This document shows positions 51,547 through 60,135 of a stretch of 64,000 nt of DNA, piece by piece (the first letter of the stretch is position 1; each line of letters opens with the position of its first letter). The translations under genes were made by a program, and so were the position numbers. Location: positions 1 through 64,000 of IMG/VR virus record IMGVR_UViG_3300023184_000030. One strand, written 5' to 3'. This stretch comes from a virus. The notes beneath the pieces were generated by a model. That model was not told the origin of the DNA, ran no database searches, and saw nothing but the letters and a program-made list of their open reading frames with translations.

Positions 51547-51971
51547 TATCTATAATTACCTCTTTCTTGTTTGCGTTTAATATACTGCCAAAGATATCTT
51601 AATCCCTTTGCATACTCGGAAGGTCTACTAAAGGGCTTGCCGAAGTCTTTTATATCGTTTCCGTTACCCTCCATTCTTTCCCCTGGATTATCCTCGTTCT
51701 TTAGCGGATTATATCTTCTAACCTTTCCCGTTGGATGAATAGTGTAGAATACTTTATCGTGGCCCTTCTCGTTTTTATTATTTGTTGATCTAACGAATTT
51801 TAGGGTGTTATTGATTTCCTGCTGGTGCGAGGTATCCTCTTTGAAGCCAAGCTCTATTAGTCTTTTATAGTCAACAGTTTTTCTAACAAGATCAAGGTTT
51901 AAAGATCTTCTAGAGTCGGATTTGTATTCCTCATCCGGACTATATTTTTCATACTCTAATAGAAACTTCAT
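51546..51971 (-). CDS. Tagged hypothetical protein
   Basis: 141 residues. MKFLLEYEKYSPDEEYKSD resembles the tag (L-x-x-Y-x-x-Y, then D-E). The remainder is highly charged and contains FYTIHPTGKVRRYNP, a phrase like that of small phage DNA-packaging proteins, though not enough to name. A near-match (AATATATA) to the late-type octamer lies at 51976-51983. Confidence 0.5.
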   Translation of the reverse strand: MKFLLEYEKYSPDEEYKSDSRRSLNLDLVRKTVDYKRLIELGFKEDTSHQQEINNTLKFVRSTNNKNEKGHDKVFYTIHPTGKVRRYNPLKNEDNPGERMEGNGNDIKDFGKPFSRPSEYAKGLRYLWQYIKRKQERGNYR

Positions 51972-51982
51972 GCTCTATATAT

Positions 51983-52390
51983 TTACTTTAGTTCATCAGG
52001 TTTCATGCGGTTACCCTGACCCCAGTAATCCTCACCGCCATAAAAAGTGCAAATCTCTTCATTCTGCTCTATATCTCTAATTGCATAGAAGAAAAAAGTC
52101 TCCCTTGGTTCAGAACTTTTCCATGCTGCATTCGGAGAATTTGAGTGGTTGTAAAGTGCACCGTATCCTGTTGGGATAACCTGTTTGTTTGGGGAAGCAC
52201 TAGGCCACATAAATCGATAGTGCTCTAATACGTGCCAGCATGATTCGTTTACATGGAGATCCAGTCCTATAACTGTGCATTCTTCTATGATCTCTCCCTT
52301 CCCGATTTTTGATTTAGCAAAAACACCATAGCCATGAATTGGGCTAGGCGACACGTAAACTTTCTCTGGTAAATAAATTTGTACTGCCAT
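51983..52390 (-). CDS. SET-domain protein (lysine methyltransferase-like)
   Basis: 135 residues. YVSPSPIHGYGVFAKSKIGKGEIIEECTVIG at the start, the GALYNHSNSPNAAWKS (RFINHSCxPN-like) block and EEICTFYGGEDYW (Y of the active site) are the SET hallmarks. SET enzymes use S-adenosylmethionine to methylate lysine. Phage examples are few. Target unknown; a histone-like protein is encoded about 1 kb away at 53535-53714. Confidence 0.85.
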   Translation of the reverse strand: MAVQIYLPEKVYVSPSPIHGYGVFAKSKIGKGEIIEECTVIGLDLHVNESCWHVLEHYRFMWPSASPNKQVIPTGYGALYNHSNSPNAAWKSSEPRETFFFYAIRDIEQNEEICTFYGGEDYWGQGNRMKPDELK

Positions 52391-52450
52391 TTAATCTGTT
52401 TTTAAGTATAGATTATACACACAAAAAAGAAAACTGTTCCGGCTTAAGTT

Positions 52451-52840
52451 TTATTTAGAGTTCACCCAATCTCTGTAATCTTTCAGATTTTCTAAATTCT
52501 TTTTGCCCTTCTTCTTTTGCTTAGCGTCAGGATCAAGAAAAGGTACTATTTTTCCTGGGCCTTTTGGCTGGAACGTCGGAATACCTTCAGATCCAACAGG
52601 TTCTAAGCTAACCGGCATATCGCCAATAACTTCTTCATTTACCCCTTCATCAACATGATGAGGTAAGTTCTTATGTTTTGTAGAAGCATATTTCTGAAGC
52701 TCTTTCTTAGTCATACTATCAGCAAGATTCATAATGGCTTTCTTGTATTTTGGATTGAGATCAGAAGGCTCTATTGCTCCCACTTTTATTGCATAGGCCT
52801 GAGCCATTAATCTCTGTTGTGCTGTACTTACTGCTGGCAT
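52451..52840 (-). CDS. DUF3008-like small protein
   Basis: 129 residues. The N-terminus MPAVSTAQQRLMAQAYAIKVG, then KKELQKYASTKHKNLPHHV, matches the DUF3008 family (MPAxSxAQQRxM ... KxxxKxASTKHxxLP). A basic C-terminus is added. Function unknown; the family is common in phages. Confidence 0.8.
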   Translation of the reverse strand: MPAVSTAQQRLMAQAYAIKVGAIEPSDLNPKYKKAIMNLADSMTKKELQKYASTKHKNLPHHVDEGVNEEVIGDMPVSLEPVGSEGIPTFQPKGPGKIVPFLDPDAKQKKKGKKNLENLKDYRDWVNSK

Positions 52841-52864
52841 CTCTTTATTGATTTTTTTGTGATC

Positions 52865-52872
52865 TATATATC
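52865..52872 (-). promoter_or_regulatory. GATATATA late-type promoter element
   Basis: 25 nt upstream of the DUF3008 gene, directly behind the terminator at 52874-52905. Confidence 0.4.
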
Positions 52873-52873
52873 A

Positions 52874-52905
52874 CAAAAAAAGGACTTATAAATATAAGTC
52901 CTTTT
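52874..52905 (-). terminator. Terminator overlapping a stop codon
   Basis: A 13-bp stem (AAAAGGACTTATA and complement) with T-run. The stop of gene 52886-53125 lies inside the stem. Confidence 0.8.
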
Positions 52906-53125
52906 GTTTTTTGTCCCATTCACTTTGTGTTATGGGCTTAGAGGATAAATCCCAATTCTTATCTGGATTGATAATTTTCTTTTTAGATTTGTACCAGTCA
53001 TTGAAGGTCCAAATAAATCGATTATATCCTTTGCCGACTAAGGCAAATCCAGTGTCCCCTGGTTGAATAGCTATTGGCGATTGAGGGGGAGGATAAAATT
53101 TTGTTTCAGAATTACTCTTCGACAT
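52886..53125 (-). CDS. Small hypothetical protein, tandem paralogue
   Basis: 79 residues. MSKSNSETKFYPPPQSPIAI...GDTGFALVGKG...FNDWYKSKKK aligns with the next gene upstream (53112-53297), so the two arose by duplication. Function unknown. Confidence 0.55.
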   Translation of the reverse strand: MSKSNSETKFYPPPQSPIAIQPGDTGFALVGKGYNRFIWTFNDWYKSKKKIINPDKNWDLSSKPITQSEWDKKQKDLYL

Positions 53126-53297
53126 TTTCTTTATTCTCTTTTTTTGACCAATCAGAAAAATTCATGATTGTGTCTCCTTCAAAAGCTTTATCAAAAGCTT
53201 TTTTAACTAGAGCATAGCCTTTATCACCTTTTTGGATTTTCCTAATGGTTTTTGGCGGTGTATAAGAACTTGTTTCAGGATTCTTTGTTTTTGACAT
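53112..53297 (-). CDS. Small hypothetical protein, tandem paralogue
   Basis: 61 residues, starting MSKTKNPETSSYTPPKTIRK, with QKGDKGYALVKKA and MNFSDWSKKE. Same layout as its downstream neighbour. Overlaps that gene by 14 nt. Confidence 0.5.
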   Translation of the reverse strand: MSKTKNPETSSYTPPKTIRKIQKGDKGYALVKKAFDKAFEGDTIMNFSDWSKKENKENVEE

Positions 53298-53299
53298 TT

Positions 53300-53509
53300 T
53301 TAGTTGCCTACGACAGCCTCTATTTTTGATTTCGTAACTTGAGTTGTCTCAAATCCTCCAACTGAACCATCTAAGTATTCAGCCATTTTAGTTTCTACAT
53401 CAAGAACAGATTCACCAGATACTAAGAATTCTGCTTTTTTATAAACAGGATCTCCGTTCTTGTTAACCTCTCCAGATTCGAAACTTGTTTTAACTACGTA
53501 ATAGCTCAT
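53300..53509 (-). CDS. DUF4494-like protein
   Basis: 69 residues. MSYYVVKTSFES...KKAEFLVSGESVLDVETKMAEYLDGS...VTKSKIEAVV fits DUF4494, a family almost confined to Bacteroidetes. Function unknown. Supports the proposed host phylum. Confidence 0.65.
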   Translation of the reverse strand: MSYYVVKTSFESGEVNKNGDPVYKKAEFLVSGESVLDVETKMAEYLDGSVGGFETTQVTKSKIEAVVGN

Positions 53510-53534
53510 TAGATTTTTAGTTTTAAAAGGTTAA

Positions 53535-53714
53535 TTAAGCTTTTTTGTTTTTAAACTCTTGCACTTCTAATCTAAGGTCTTGAGCAAGTTTTTTAAGTTC
53601 TTGCATAGCTTGTCTTACTCTCGTACCAGCTGATCCGTTACCTTTGTCGAAAAACTTTTCAACGTCACCTTGAGTGCTTTCGATTAATGCTTTGATTTGT
53701 TCGAATTTTTCCAT
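53535..53714 (-). CDS. Histone H1-like (Hc1-type) protein
   Basis: A 59-residue frame, ATG 53714 to TAA 53535: MEKFEQIKALIEST..., then KFFDKGNGSAGTRVRQAMQ and ELKKLAQDLRLEVQEFKNKKA. The core K-x-G-N-x-A-A/S-G-T-R-x-R is the signature of Bacteroidetes/Chlamydia H1-like proteins, which are basic, helical and bind DNA. It may condense phage or host DNA or act in nucleoid takeover. Confidence 0.82.
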   Translation of the reverse strand: MEKFEQIKALIESTQGDVEKFFDKGNGSAGTRVRQAMQELKKLAQDLRLEVQEFKNKKA

Positions 53715-53774
53715 GATTTTTTTTTGTTTTTTAATTGTTATTATTTATACTTGTTTATTACTGATTGTTTCGCC

Positions 53775-54338
53775 TTATCTGCTAATTAACACAGATTTTT
53801 TTGTTGATCCTTGTTGAACTGACCAATTTTCTCCCAAGTAAGAGATGATAATAGATTTCATAAACTCAATATATTCTCCCTTGCCATCGAATTCTAAATT
53901 GTCCTGTATTTCATCATATATTCTATTGATCTTAGGATTTGCTTCTAGGTAGCTGCTTAAACATTTTGATGCATATTCCATTATTCTAGAAACCTCGTTT
54001 CCTCCTGCTTTGAACTTCATAGTGTTAGGCTGCGGAACTTCCTCTTTCTCTACCGCTATGTCTTCTATTAATTCATGGGAAATCTCATTTAATGTAAGTA
54101 CACAGTATGAATTTTTAGGTCCATCTATAACTTCATTATTAGAGTATTTACCGATTATGAAATGAAATCCTTTTTCATCTCCACCTTTTTCGTCTTCTAT
54201 ATTAAAGAAGTAGTTGTAAAGATCACCATTTTTTACCAACAGGAAAGGTGAAGTTCCGAATCCATCCGATTCATGCATAGATCTTGAATCCTGATCATTT
54301 ATTTTGAATTGTTCGAATGTAGATATTATTCTTCCCAT
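53775..54338 (-). CDS. Tagged hypothetical protein
   Basis: 187 residues. MGRIISTFEQFKINDQDSRS has an I-x-x-F-x-x-F tag pattern; MHE/S at 20-22 could be a cleavage site. Alpha/beta remainder without recognised domain. Upstream of the H1-like gene in the same direction. Confidence 0.55.
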   Translation of the reverse strand: MGRIISTFEQFKINDQDSRSMHESDGFGTSPFLLVKNGDLYNYFFNIEDEKGGDEKGFHFIIGKYSNNEVIDGPKNSYCVLTLNEISHELIEDIAVEKEEVPQPNTMKFKAGGNEVSRIMEYASKCLSSYLEANPKINRIYDEIQDNLEFDGKGEYIEFMKSIIISYLGENWSVQQGSTKKSVLISR

Positions 54339-54347
54339 TTTTTGATT

Positions 54348-56369
54348 TTATTTTTCTATATTTTCTTTTAAAGCTTTCGTCTCAAGCTCTGCAATTTCGC
54401 TCTCTGTTATAATCTCTTCAGATTCTTTAATTCCCTTTCCGTTAATCGAAGAAAGTAAACTATTATAGAATGAAGAAACCCCCTGAGGTACAAGCTTTTT
54501 AAATGCTAGGAAATCTTCGTTCCCTATGGAATTTCTAATTTCATTTCCTGTTGTTGTTCTTGGAGTTTCCACAACTTCTATTTCTCCGGGAAAATCACCA
54601 CCAGCTTTTTTAAGATATTCAGACTGTTTCTTATAATCTTCTACCCTATCATCACCAGCTCCTATCAGATTAACCTGATATCCCATTTTTTTTGCTATAC
54701 CGTATATAACACCCAATAACCCTTTTTTAGTTGTAAAGTATCCCTCGATTAGTCCAGGGTGATCTTTAACTACTGCTTCCATATATTTGCCAATAAGATC
54801 CTCGTTAAATGGGGATTTCCCCGATTTATTATGTCCAGGATTAACTACAGCAACTATACTAGGTAAACCATTTTTCTCTTTAAGAAATTTTGCCATCTTT
54901 ATATGGCCGTTGTGGAAAGGCTGAAATCTGCCAACCAAAATATTAACTCCCTTAAGCTCTGGCTTTTTGTCTTCATCCTTTTCATCTAATTTAGGTTTTT
55001 CTATATCCTTCTTAGTTGTATCTATTGTTTCCAAAGCCGAGATAAATTCATTATATGAATAGAAGTGATCATCATCCTTAGTGCTCTCTTCAGATTCACT
55101 GGTTACATAATCAACTTTTCTAGGCTTTAAATTATTCTTTTTAAAATCTAAGAATGAAGGCATTTCTGACTCCATCACAGCAGGTTTTTTTGTTTTAGTC
55201 TCTACCCTTTTTTCTATTGATGATACGAGTAAATTGAATTGGTCTATTATACCAGGTGTGATTATTCCGCCTGCTCTCTTTTTAATCTTTCTGAATGAAT
55301 TAAGTATAAGCTTAAATAGGGATTCGAAAGCTTCATCTTCTTCCAAATACTTTAGTACTCTTCTGTCAGTTATAAGATTCCTATTTAGTCTAAAGTCTTC
55401 CTTCTTTAAATACTCAGGCTCTTGAAAATCTGCCCCTTTGTATTTGTATCCATATTCGTCTAGGAATTTAGAGAATACATCAGAAATAAAAGAAATATAT
55501 CTCTCATCCTCGGTAGTTCCTGCTATTTCAAAAGTATCCACACCATTTTCTAGTATGAAGTTCATCACGTCCAGTATAGTAATACCTAAGAAATCGCTAG
55601 GTTTTTCCTCTGTTCTTTTCTTAGCCTTTGATTTTGCAAGCTCAGTAAAAACTGGATCTACCATTTTAGATAATATAGGTTCTTGCTCTTCGTCTTCTTC
55701 ACCAAATCTAAATACTATTCCTTCTATTGCCTTTTCCAAATCTGTATTCAGAGCAGTCTTTTTTAATTCCGGATTAAGTACCCCGATAATAAAAACAACA
55801 AAACTTCTTGTTTTATATTCAGTTACAAGTTCTTCGAAAGGAGTTCTTAGAAAATCCAGTATTCTGTCTTTCTGCTCCTTTTCAAGATATCCCTGAAAAA
55901 TAATAGGTGGTCTTTCAACACCTAATAGATCTGCCCAAGTATCTAGGTCATTCTTACCCTGGATCGTTCCCTTAGGTTTTCCACTAGAATCTTTCTTATG
56001 AACATAAGAAAGTATTAAATTGTTCTTAGGAACTTCATCATAGACAATCTCAACCGGAGCACTATTTGCAAAGTACTCTAATCCAAATCTCCATCCTCTG
56101 GGGATTTCGTTTATTATATGGGGAGGCAGTGATTCGATATACTGTATTGGTTTTTCGTAGTACTTCATTAAAGTCCTATCTACCAAGGTTATCGGATTTC
56201 TCTGATCTCTCTTATAAAAATTAAATTTGCCTGTTTCACTATCCCTTTCGAATATGAAAGCAGACCCGTCCATCTTCTCGTTAACGGTAACATAAGTATT
56301 GAAAAGATTATCAACGAAATCTTTTCCTTTCTTATTATAGAGATCATATAAATGACTAATTCCTGCCAT
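54348..56369 (-). CDS. Fused RNA ligase-like and NMN adenylyltransferase-like enzyme
   Basis: 673 residues. The N-terminal domain has the nucleotidyltransferase motif I TVNEKMDGSAFIF (Lys of KxDGS) and RGWRFGLEYFA, EGIVFRF as motifs III/IV: RNA ligase superfamily. About 190 residues of acidic, helical linker follow. The C-terminal 175 residues are a Rossmann nucleotidylyltransferase with ILVGRFQPFHNGHIKMAKF and TPRTTTGNEIRNSI, as in NMNAT. Phages encode both activities to repair RNA and to restore NAD+. The fusion could couple them; the ligase substrate is unknown. Confidence 0.8.
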   Translation of the reverse strand: MAGISHLYDLYNKKGKDFVDNLFNTYVTVNEKMDGSAFIFERDSETGKFNFYKRDQRNPITLVDRTLMKYYEKPIQYIESLPPHIINEIPRGWRFGLEYFANSAPVEIVYDEVPKNNLILSYVHKKDSSGKPKGTIQGKNDLDTWADLLGVERPPIIFQGYLEKEQKDRILDFLRTPFEELVTEYKTRSFVVFIIGVLNPELKKTALNTDLEKAIEGIVFRFGEEDEEQEPILSKMVDPVFTELAKSKAKKRTEEKPSDFLGITILDVMNFILENGVDTFEIAGTTEDERYISFISDVFSKFLDEYGYKYKGADFQEPEYLKKEDFRLNRNLITDRRVLKYLEEDEAFESLFKLILNSFRKIKKRAGGIITPGIIDQFNLLVSSIEKRVETKTKKPAVMESEMPSFLDFKKNNLKPRKVDYVTSESEESTKDDDHFYSYNEFISALETIDTTKKDIEKPKLDEKDEDKKPELKGVNILVGRFQPFHNGHIKMAKFLKEKNGLPSIVAVVNPGHNKSGKSPFNEDLIGKYMEAVVKDHPGLIEGYFTTKKGLLGVIYGIAKKMGYQVNLIGAGDDRVEDYKKQSEYLKKAGGDFPGEIEVVETPRTTTGNEIRNSIGNEDFLAFKKLVPQGVSSFYNSLLSSINGKGIKESEEIITESEIAELETKALKENIEK

Positions 56370-56379
56370 GCTTTAAATT

Positions 56380-57312
56380 TTAACCAATTCTGTTTATTTC
56401 TGTTGGTATTTCTAGTCCAGCTCTTTCAAGATATTCCAAAAATCTTTGTTTTATTTCAGGTAATCTTTCATGAAGATCAAATTTTGGATCTTCTATTATC
56501 TTTAATAAAGCCTCAAACGTTTTAACATCCTCTGGTTTATATCCTGTACCTAAAGCAAAGTCTATAAATTCTTGAGGATTTCTTGTGACAAATCTTTCAC
56601 TTCCCTCTAATTTCTTAGAGTGTTTTAATCTAGGAATTCTAGTTCCTTTATATGATTTAGTGTGCCAGTATAAGCCATCACTAAGAATCAATACAGGAGC
56701 ATTGTAATCCATGATTTCCCCAGCTTCATCTGTATCTATTACTTCTTTTCTAGCGGATAGTATGGCTGATAAAAGCCAGTTTCTGTGTGCTGATTTGTAT
56801 TTGCTCTCATCCACTTTATAATCGGGGGAGTAATAAATAAAATCTGCCCATTCCATGCTAGATAAAGGAATAAGATCCAATTGGACTATACCTTTTTGTA
56901 GATCACCTTCTATTGGCCATCCAAGGCTAACAACATTTAATCCCTTAAGATAATTTATTTCCGGTTCAAATCCAAGCGCTTCTGCAAGTTGAGTTCTTAA
57001 TATAGTATCAACAGTTGCAGAGCATTCTTTAGTTCCTACCCCATGTTCTTGTGAAAATGAAGTTGCATCGTAGCCAAGATCAAGATCTCCTGATGTGTCA
57101 TCAGGATTCTTTTTCTTACCTATGCTTCCAATTATAATATACTCTTCTCCGTATTTGTCAACATCTATACCTAGAAGCGGGAAAAGAATTTCTTTGATGC
57201 TATCAAGTGTTTTAGGGAATTCATCCTCACGAATTCTCCTTGAGGTTTTTATGGCAGCGCCACCCTCAAATATCTTAGAAAATCCTGAAAAGTTTAAAAT
57301 CCTATTACTCAT
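56380..57312 (-). CDS. Pol-beta-like nucleotidyltransferase with tag
   Basis: 310 residues. Tag MSNRILNFSGFSKIFEGGAA (I-F-E/G at 14-16). IIGSIGKKKNPDDTSGDLDLGYD is the GS-x10-DxD motif of the pol-beta superfamily (CCA/poly(A)/aminoglycoside type). A second Asp/Glu block (LQKGIVQLDLIPL) follows. It may add nucleotides to RNA or a small molecule. Its position beside the RNA-ligase fusion suggests RNA processing. Confidence 0.7.
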   Translation of the reverse strand: MSNRILNFSGFSKIFEGGAAIKTSRRIREDEFPKTLDSIKEILFPLLGIDVDKYGEEYIIIGSIGKKKNPDDTSGDLDLGYDATSFSQEHGVGTKECSATVDTILRTQLAEALGFEPEINYLKGLNVVSLGWPIEGDLQKGIVQLDLIPLSSMEWADFIYYSPDYKVDESKYKSAHRNWLLSAILSARKEVIDTDEAGEIMDYNAPVLILSDGLYWHTKSYKGTRIPRLKHSKKLEGSERFVTRNPQEFIDFALGTGYKPEDVKTFEALLKIIEDPKFDLHERLPEIKQRFLEYLERAGLEIPTEINRIG

Positions 57313-57851
57313 TATTTCTTTTTCATTTTATCGTAATATCTTCCCATAGCACCGGTTAAATAGCTGCTATATTGTTTCTCGTCGTCTGTTTTAGGATTAA
57401 GCGGATCATAGTTTTTACCGAATGATTTTTTACCTTTAAGAGCACCTGATTTATAAAAGTCTTCCGCATCTTTTTGGGTAACGTTCTTATCCCCTATTTT
57501 TTCCTTCTCCCAATCATCCAAGACCTCTTTCTTTTTAGAATTAAGATCAGCTTTAGACATTTTAGAATAACTATCTTTAGAATCCCCTTTGAAGAAAAAA
57601 TCAGAAATAGCAGCACCTGAGCTAGCTATTAATCTTCCAAACAGCGGAACAATCGAATTTATTCTATTTATTGTTGACCTTCCACCATCATCTGGACCTG
57701 GAGTAGTATCTCCTCTAAGCTTGTCATACTCATATTCCATATTTGCATCCACTTTTCTAAGCCATCTGCTTAGTTTAGTGTTGCCCTTATAAAAATCGGT
57801 TTCACCTTCTGTTAGTGATTCGGTAAAGGCATCAAATTTTTTTATCCTCAT
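57312..57851 (-). CDS. Tagged hypothetical protein
   Basis: 179 residues. MRIKKFDAFTESLTEGETD is a tag with a clean L-T-E/G site at 13-15. The rest is Lys/Asp-rich with a hydrophobic stretch (SIVPLFGRLIASSGAAISDFFF). Candidate internal head protein. Shares its last base with the next gene. Confidence 0.6.
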   Translation of the reverse strand: MRIKKFDAFTESLTEGETDFYKGNTKLSRWLRKVDANMEYEYDKLRGDTTPGPDDGGRSTINRINSIVPLFGRLIASSGAAISDFFFKGDSKDSYSKMSKADLNSKKKEVLDDWEKEKIGDKNVTQKDAEDFYKSGALKGKKSFGKNYDPLNPKTDDEKQYSSYLTGAMGRYYDKMKKK

Positions 57852-57867
57852 TTCTGGAGTTTTTCTT

Positions 57868-57875
57868 TATATATC
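57868..57875 (-). promoter_or_regulatory. GATATATA late-type promoter element
   Basis: 17 nt upstream of the tagged gene at 57312-57851. Confidence 0.45.
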
Positions 57876-57882
57876 CCTAAAT

Positions 57883-59421
57883 TTAAAGTTTTACCTTGTA
57901 TATCTTATATTCAAAGGATTCGTTCTTATAAATCTGGATTCTTGCTTCTGAGTGTTTAAGGAGATAGTTTTGGTACTTAGGTGAAGAAAAGTCGTCAACA
58001 AAGTCTATTATATTAACCTTTTCCTTACCCTCCATCTGTCTCATTCCCCTTCCTAAACTTTGCTTAATCAGGACCTCACTCTTATATGACTCGACCAAGA
58101 AGATGTTATGTAAGTTGTTTATTGAGATTCCAGTTGAGAATGTGCCATAGGTTGCAATAAGTATTTTATTATTTCCTGACGCCATTCTTGACTTATATTC
58201 CTCCCTTAAACCTTCGCTTGTGTCACCATCTACATAGAAGACCTCTTTTTCGCTATTTTTCTCCCTAAGTAGATTCCATATCTGCTTACCGTATTCATCC
58301 TTAACTGACTGGAAAAGAACTAGTGAATTTTTCGATGTTTTGCTTATGAAATCCACCACATAGTTAAGTCTCTTCTTACTTTCAACAACAAGCTTTCTCT
58401 CAAGATTATAAACTTCGTTTCCTTCTAAATTGTTATTATTAAGTTTTAGATCCGCGAGTTTGTCCTTATATTCTTTTTCTAACCAATCCATTATAACAAC
58501 CTTGATAGAAACCGGAGTTGCATAATTATTATCAAAAAGAAAACTAGGGGGTATTTCGACTATGAGAGGACCGAGAAATTGCTGTATGGTCAAATAATCA
58601 GCTGTGCCTCTTTTAGTTAGTGTTCCGGTTAATCCAAATCTCCATCTAGAGTGCATACAGTTTGCAACAATTTTTTTAATGGACATACTGTTTGTATGAT
58701 GTGCTTCATCGACAAAAACCAAATCAGCTTCTTCGAAGAATTCTGGATCCTGTTTAACCAAAGATTGGAATGTGCCTATAATAACATCACACCCTTCTCT
58801 TAATTTAGATCCTCCACCTATTTGTTGTATCTTAGATCCTAGCTTATGTAATCCATAATCTTCGAAATCTTCGCTACCTTGAAAAACTAGGTTTGTACTA
58901 GGAACGATCATAAGGAACTTTCTAATAAGACCTTTCTGTCTAAGATATGCAAATATCATAAACGAAATTAGGGTCTTGCCTGAAGATGTGGCAACCTCCG
59001 AAATTGAGTATCTATATTTGATTAGCTTCCATGCTGTTTCAATCTGATAATCTCTTGGCATCTTATTAGGATCACCCCCAATCCCTCCTTCAAAAAATTC
59101 ATTAACCCATTCGGTATATTCCTCCAAGGTCAAGTCTTTACTAACTATTTTATCGAGACCCTTTATCTCAATCTCTATTCTATAATCTTCCCCAATTTGT
59201 AAAACTTCCCTCCATAAACCTATAGGAACTTTCCATGCCCCGCCCTTCTTTTCGATGAAGCATATGTTTCCGTCCCAGATTTTTTTCTTAACTAAAGGGT
59301 GGAAGTAGAAGTTGTGTATCTTCTTGGTTAATGATATGTCTATTTGCTTCTTCTCGACCTCGTCAAGTGCTTCAGTTAGCACTATCCATTGATGGTCGTC
59401 AGAAACTTGGAATTTAATCAT
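57883..59421 (-). CDS. UvsW-like DNA/RNA helicase
   Basis: 512 residues. SF2 motifs: ATSSGKTLISF (I), LVFVDEAHHTNS (II), GLTGTLTKR (III), ILIATYGTFSTGISI and KQSLGRGMRQ (VI). The N-terminal 110 residues match the UvsW-type leader. T4 UvsW unwinds R-loops and stalled forks; here it is followed by a UvsY-like gene upstream, as in T4. Confidence 0.9.
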   Translation of the reverse strand: MIKFQVSDDHQWIVLTEALDEVEKKQIDISLTKKIHNFYFHPLVKKKIWDGNICFIEKKGGAWKVPIGLWREVLQIGEDYRIEIEIKGLDKIVSKDLTLEEYTEWVNEFFEGGIGGDPNKMPRDYQIETAWKLIKYRYSISEVATSSGKTLISFMIFAYLRQKGLIRKFLMIVPSTNLVFQGSEDFEDYGLHKLGSKIQQIGGGSKLREGCDVIIGTFQSLVKQDPEFFEEADLVFVDEAHHTNSMSIKKIVANCMHSRWRFGLTGTLTKRGTADYLTIQQFLGPLIVEIPPSFLFDNNYATPVSIKVVIMDWLEKEYKDKLADLKLNNNNLEGNEVYNLERKLVVESKKRLNYVVDFISKTSKNSLVLFQSVKDEYGKQIWNLLREKNSEKEVFYVDGDTSEGLREEYKSRMASGNNKILIATYGTFSTGISINNLHNIFLVESYKSEVLIKQSLGRGMRQMEGKEKVNIIDFVDDFSSPKYQNYLLKHSEARIQIYKNESFEYKIYKVKL

Positions 59422-59425
59422 TATC

Positions 59426-59433
59426 TATATATC
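59426..59433 (-). promoter_or_regulatory. GATATATA late-type promoter element
   Basis: Five nt upstream of the uvsW start; T4 uvsW is also expressed late. Confidence 0.35.
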
Positions 59434-59886
59434 TTATTTTACTGTAGACCCTCTTAAATAGTCCTCTAACGATATGCGTGATTTCACCCCGTACAGCATG
59501 TGATCAACAGTTTGTATAGTTTGATCTATAAATTTTCGGTGGCTTTCTACAAGCTCTACTTTTTCTGCGATTTCAGTTAAGTCACCCTCAATTAATACGG
59601 TTTTTTCATTAGCACCATATCTAACATCGCTTCTTTCGGAATAATCTTTTAATTTCTTTGCTCTCTCTACTCTTCCCTTTGAATTCAATTTAGATACAAT
59701 AGCTGCTAGCTTATAACTATACTCAAGTAAAACCTGGCGTTGGCTAAAAAGATCAACCTGTGCTTTAGCTAGGGTTTTTATATCCTTCATCAGGATGGCT
59801 ATAACTTGTATTTTTTCCCTCCATTCAGCTCTCTCGTTTTCGAAGATCTTGCTAAAATCAGTCTTTTCAGTTTTTTCTGTTGACAT
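59434..59886 (-). CDS. UvsY-like recombination mediator
   Basis: 150 residues. LEYSYKLAAIVSKLNSKG, a long basic middle and HRKFIDQTIQTVDHMLYGVKSRISLEDYLRG follow the T4 UvsY pattern (helix, basic loop, D-x-I-K-S-R-x-x-I near the end). UvsY loads the UvsX recombinase on gp32-coated DNA. Length (T4: 137) and position next to uvsW agree. The sequence match is remote. Confidence 0.6.
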   Translation of the reverse strand: MSTEKTEKTDFSKIFENERAEWREKIQVIAILMKDIKTLAKAQVDLFSQRQVLLEYSYKLAAIVSKLNSKGRVERAKKLKDYSERSDVRYGANEKTVLIEGDLTEIAEKVELVESHRKFIDQTIQTVDHMLYGVKSRISLEDYLRGSTVK

Positions 59887-60135
59887 CTAAAATAGTTTAT
59901 TTTTATCTTTATTTTTACTGCTAGATAGATTTACAACCTTAACAGTATTCTCACTTTTTTCTTTCTTCTTTTCTTTAGGCTCATCGACTACAGGTTCCGC
60001 AAATTCCATGCTGACCTGATCTATTATATTGTCTTTTAGCTTAAGTGGAAATTTTATGCGGGGAGAACTTCTCTCATCGCACTGTTTTTCCCATTCGCCA
60101 GTTTTGTCTGTGCCTGAGCTAGGATCACTTATCAA
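59887..60135 (-). CDS. Small charged hypothetical protein
   Basis: The TTG at 60135 was preferred as start because the first ATG (60219) overlaps the primase by 95 nt; from 60135 the overlap is 11 nt. 83 residues with a Lys/Glu-rich tail. Function unknown. Confidence 0.45.
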   Translation of the reverse strand: MISDPSSGTDKTGEWEKQCDERSSPRIKFPLKLKDNIIDQVSMEFAEPVVDEPKEKKKEKSENTVKVVNLSSSKNKDKNKLF

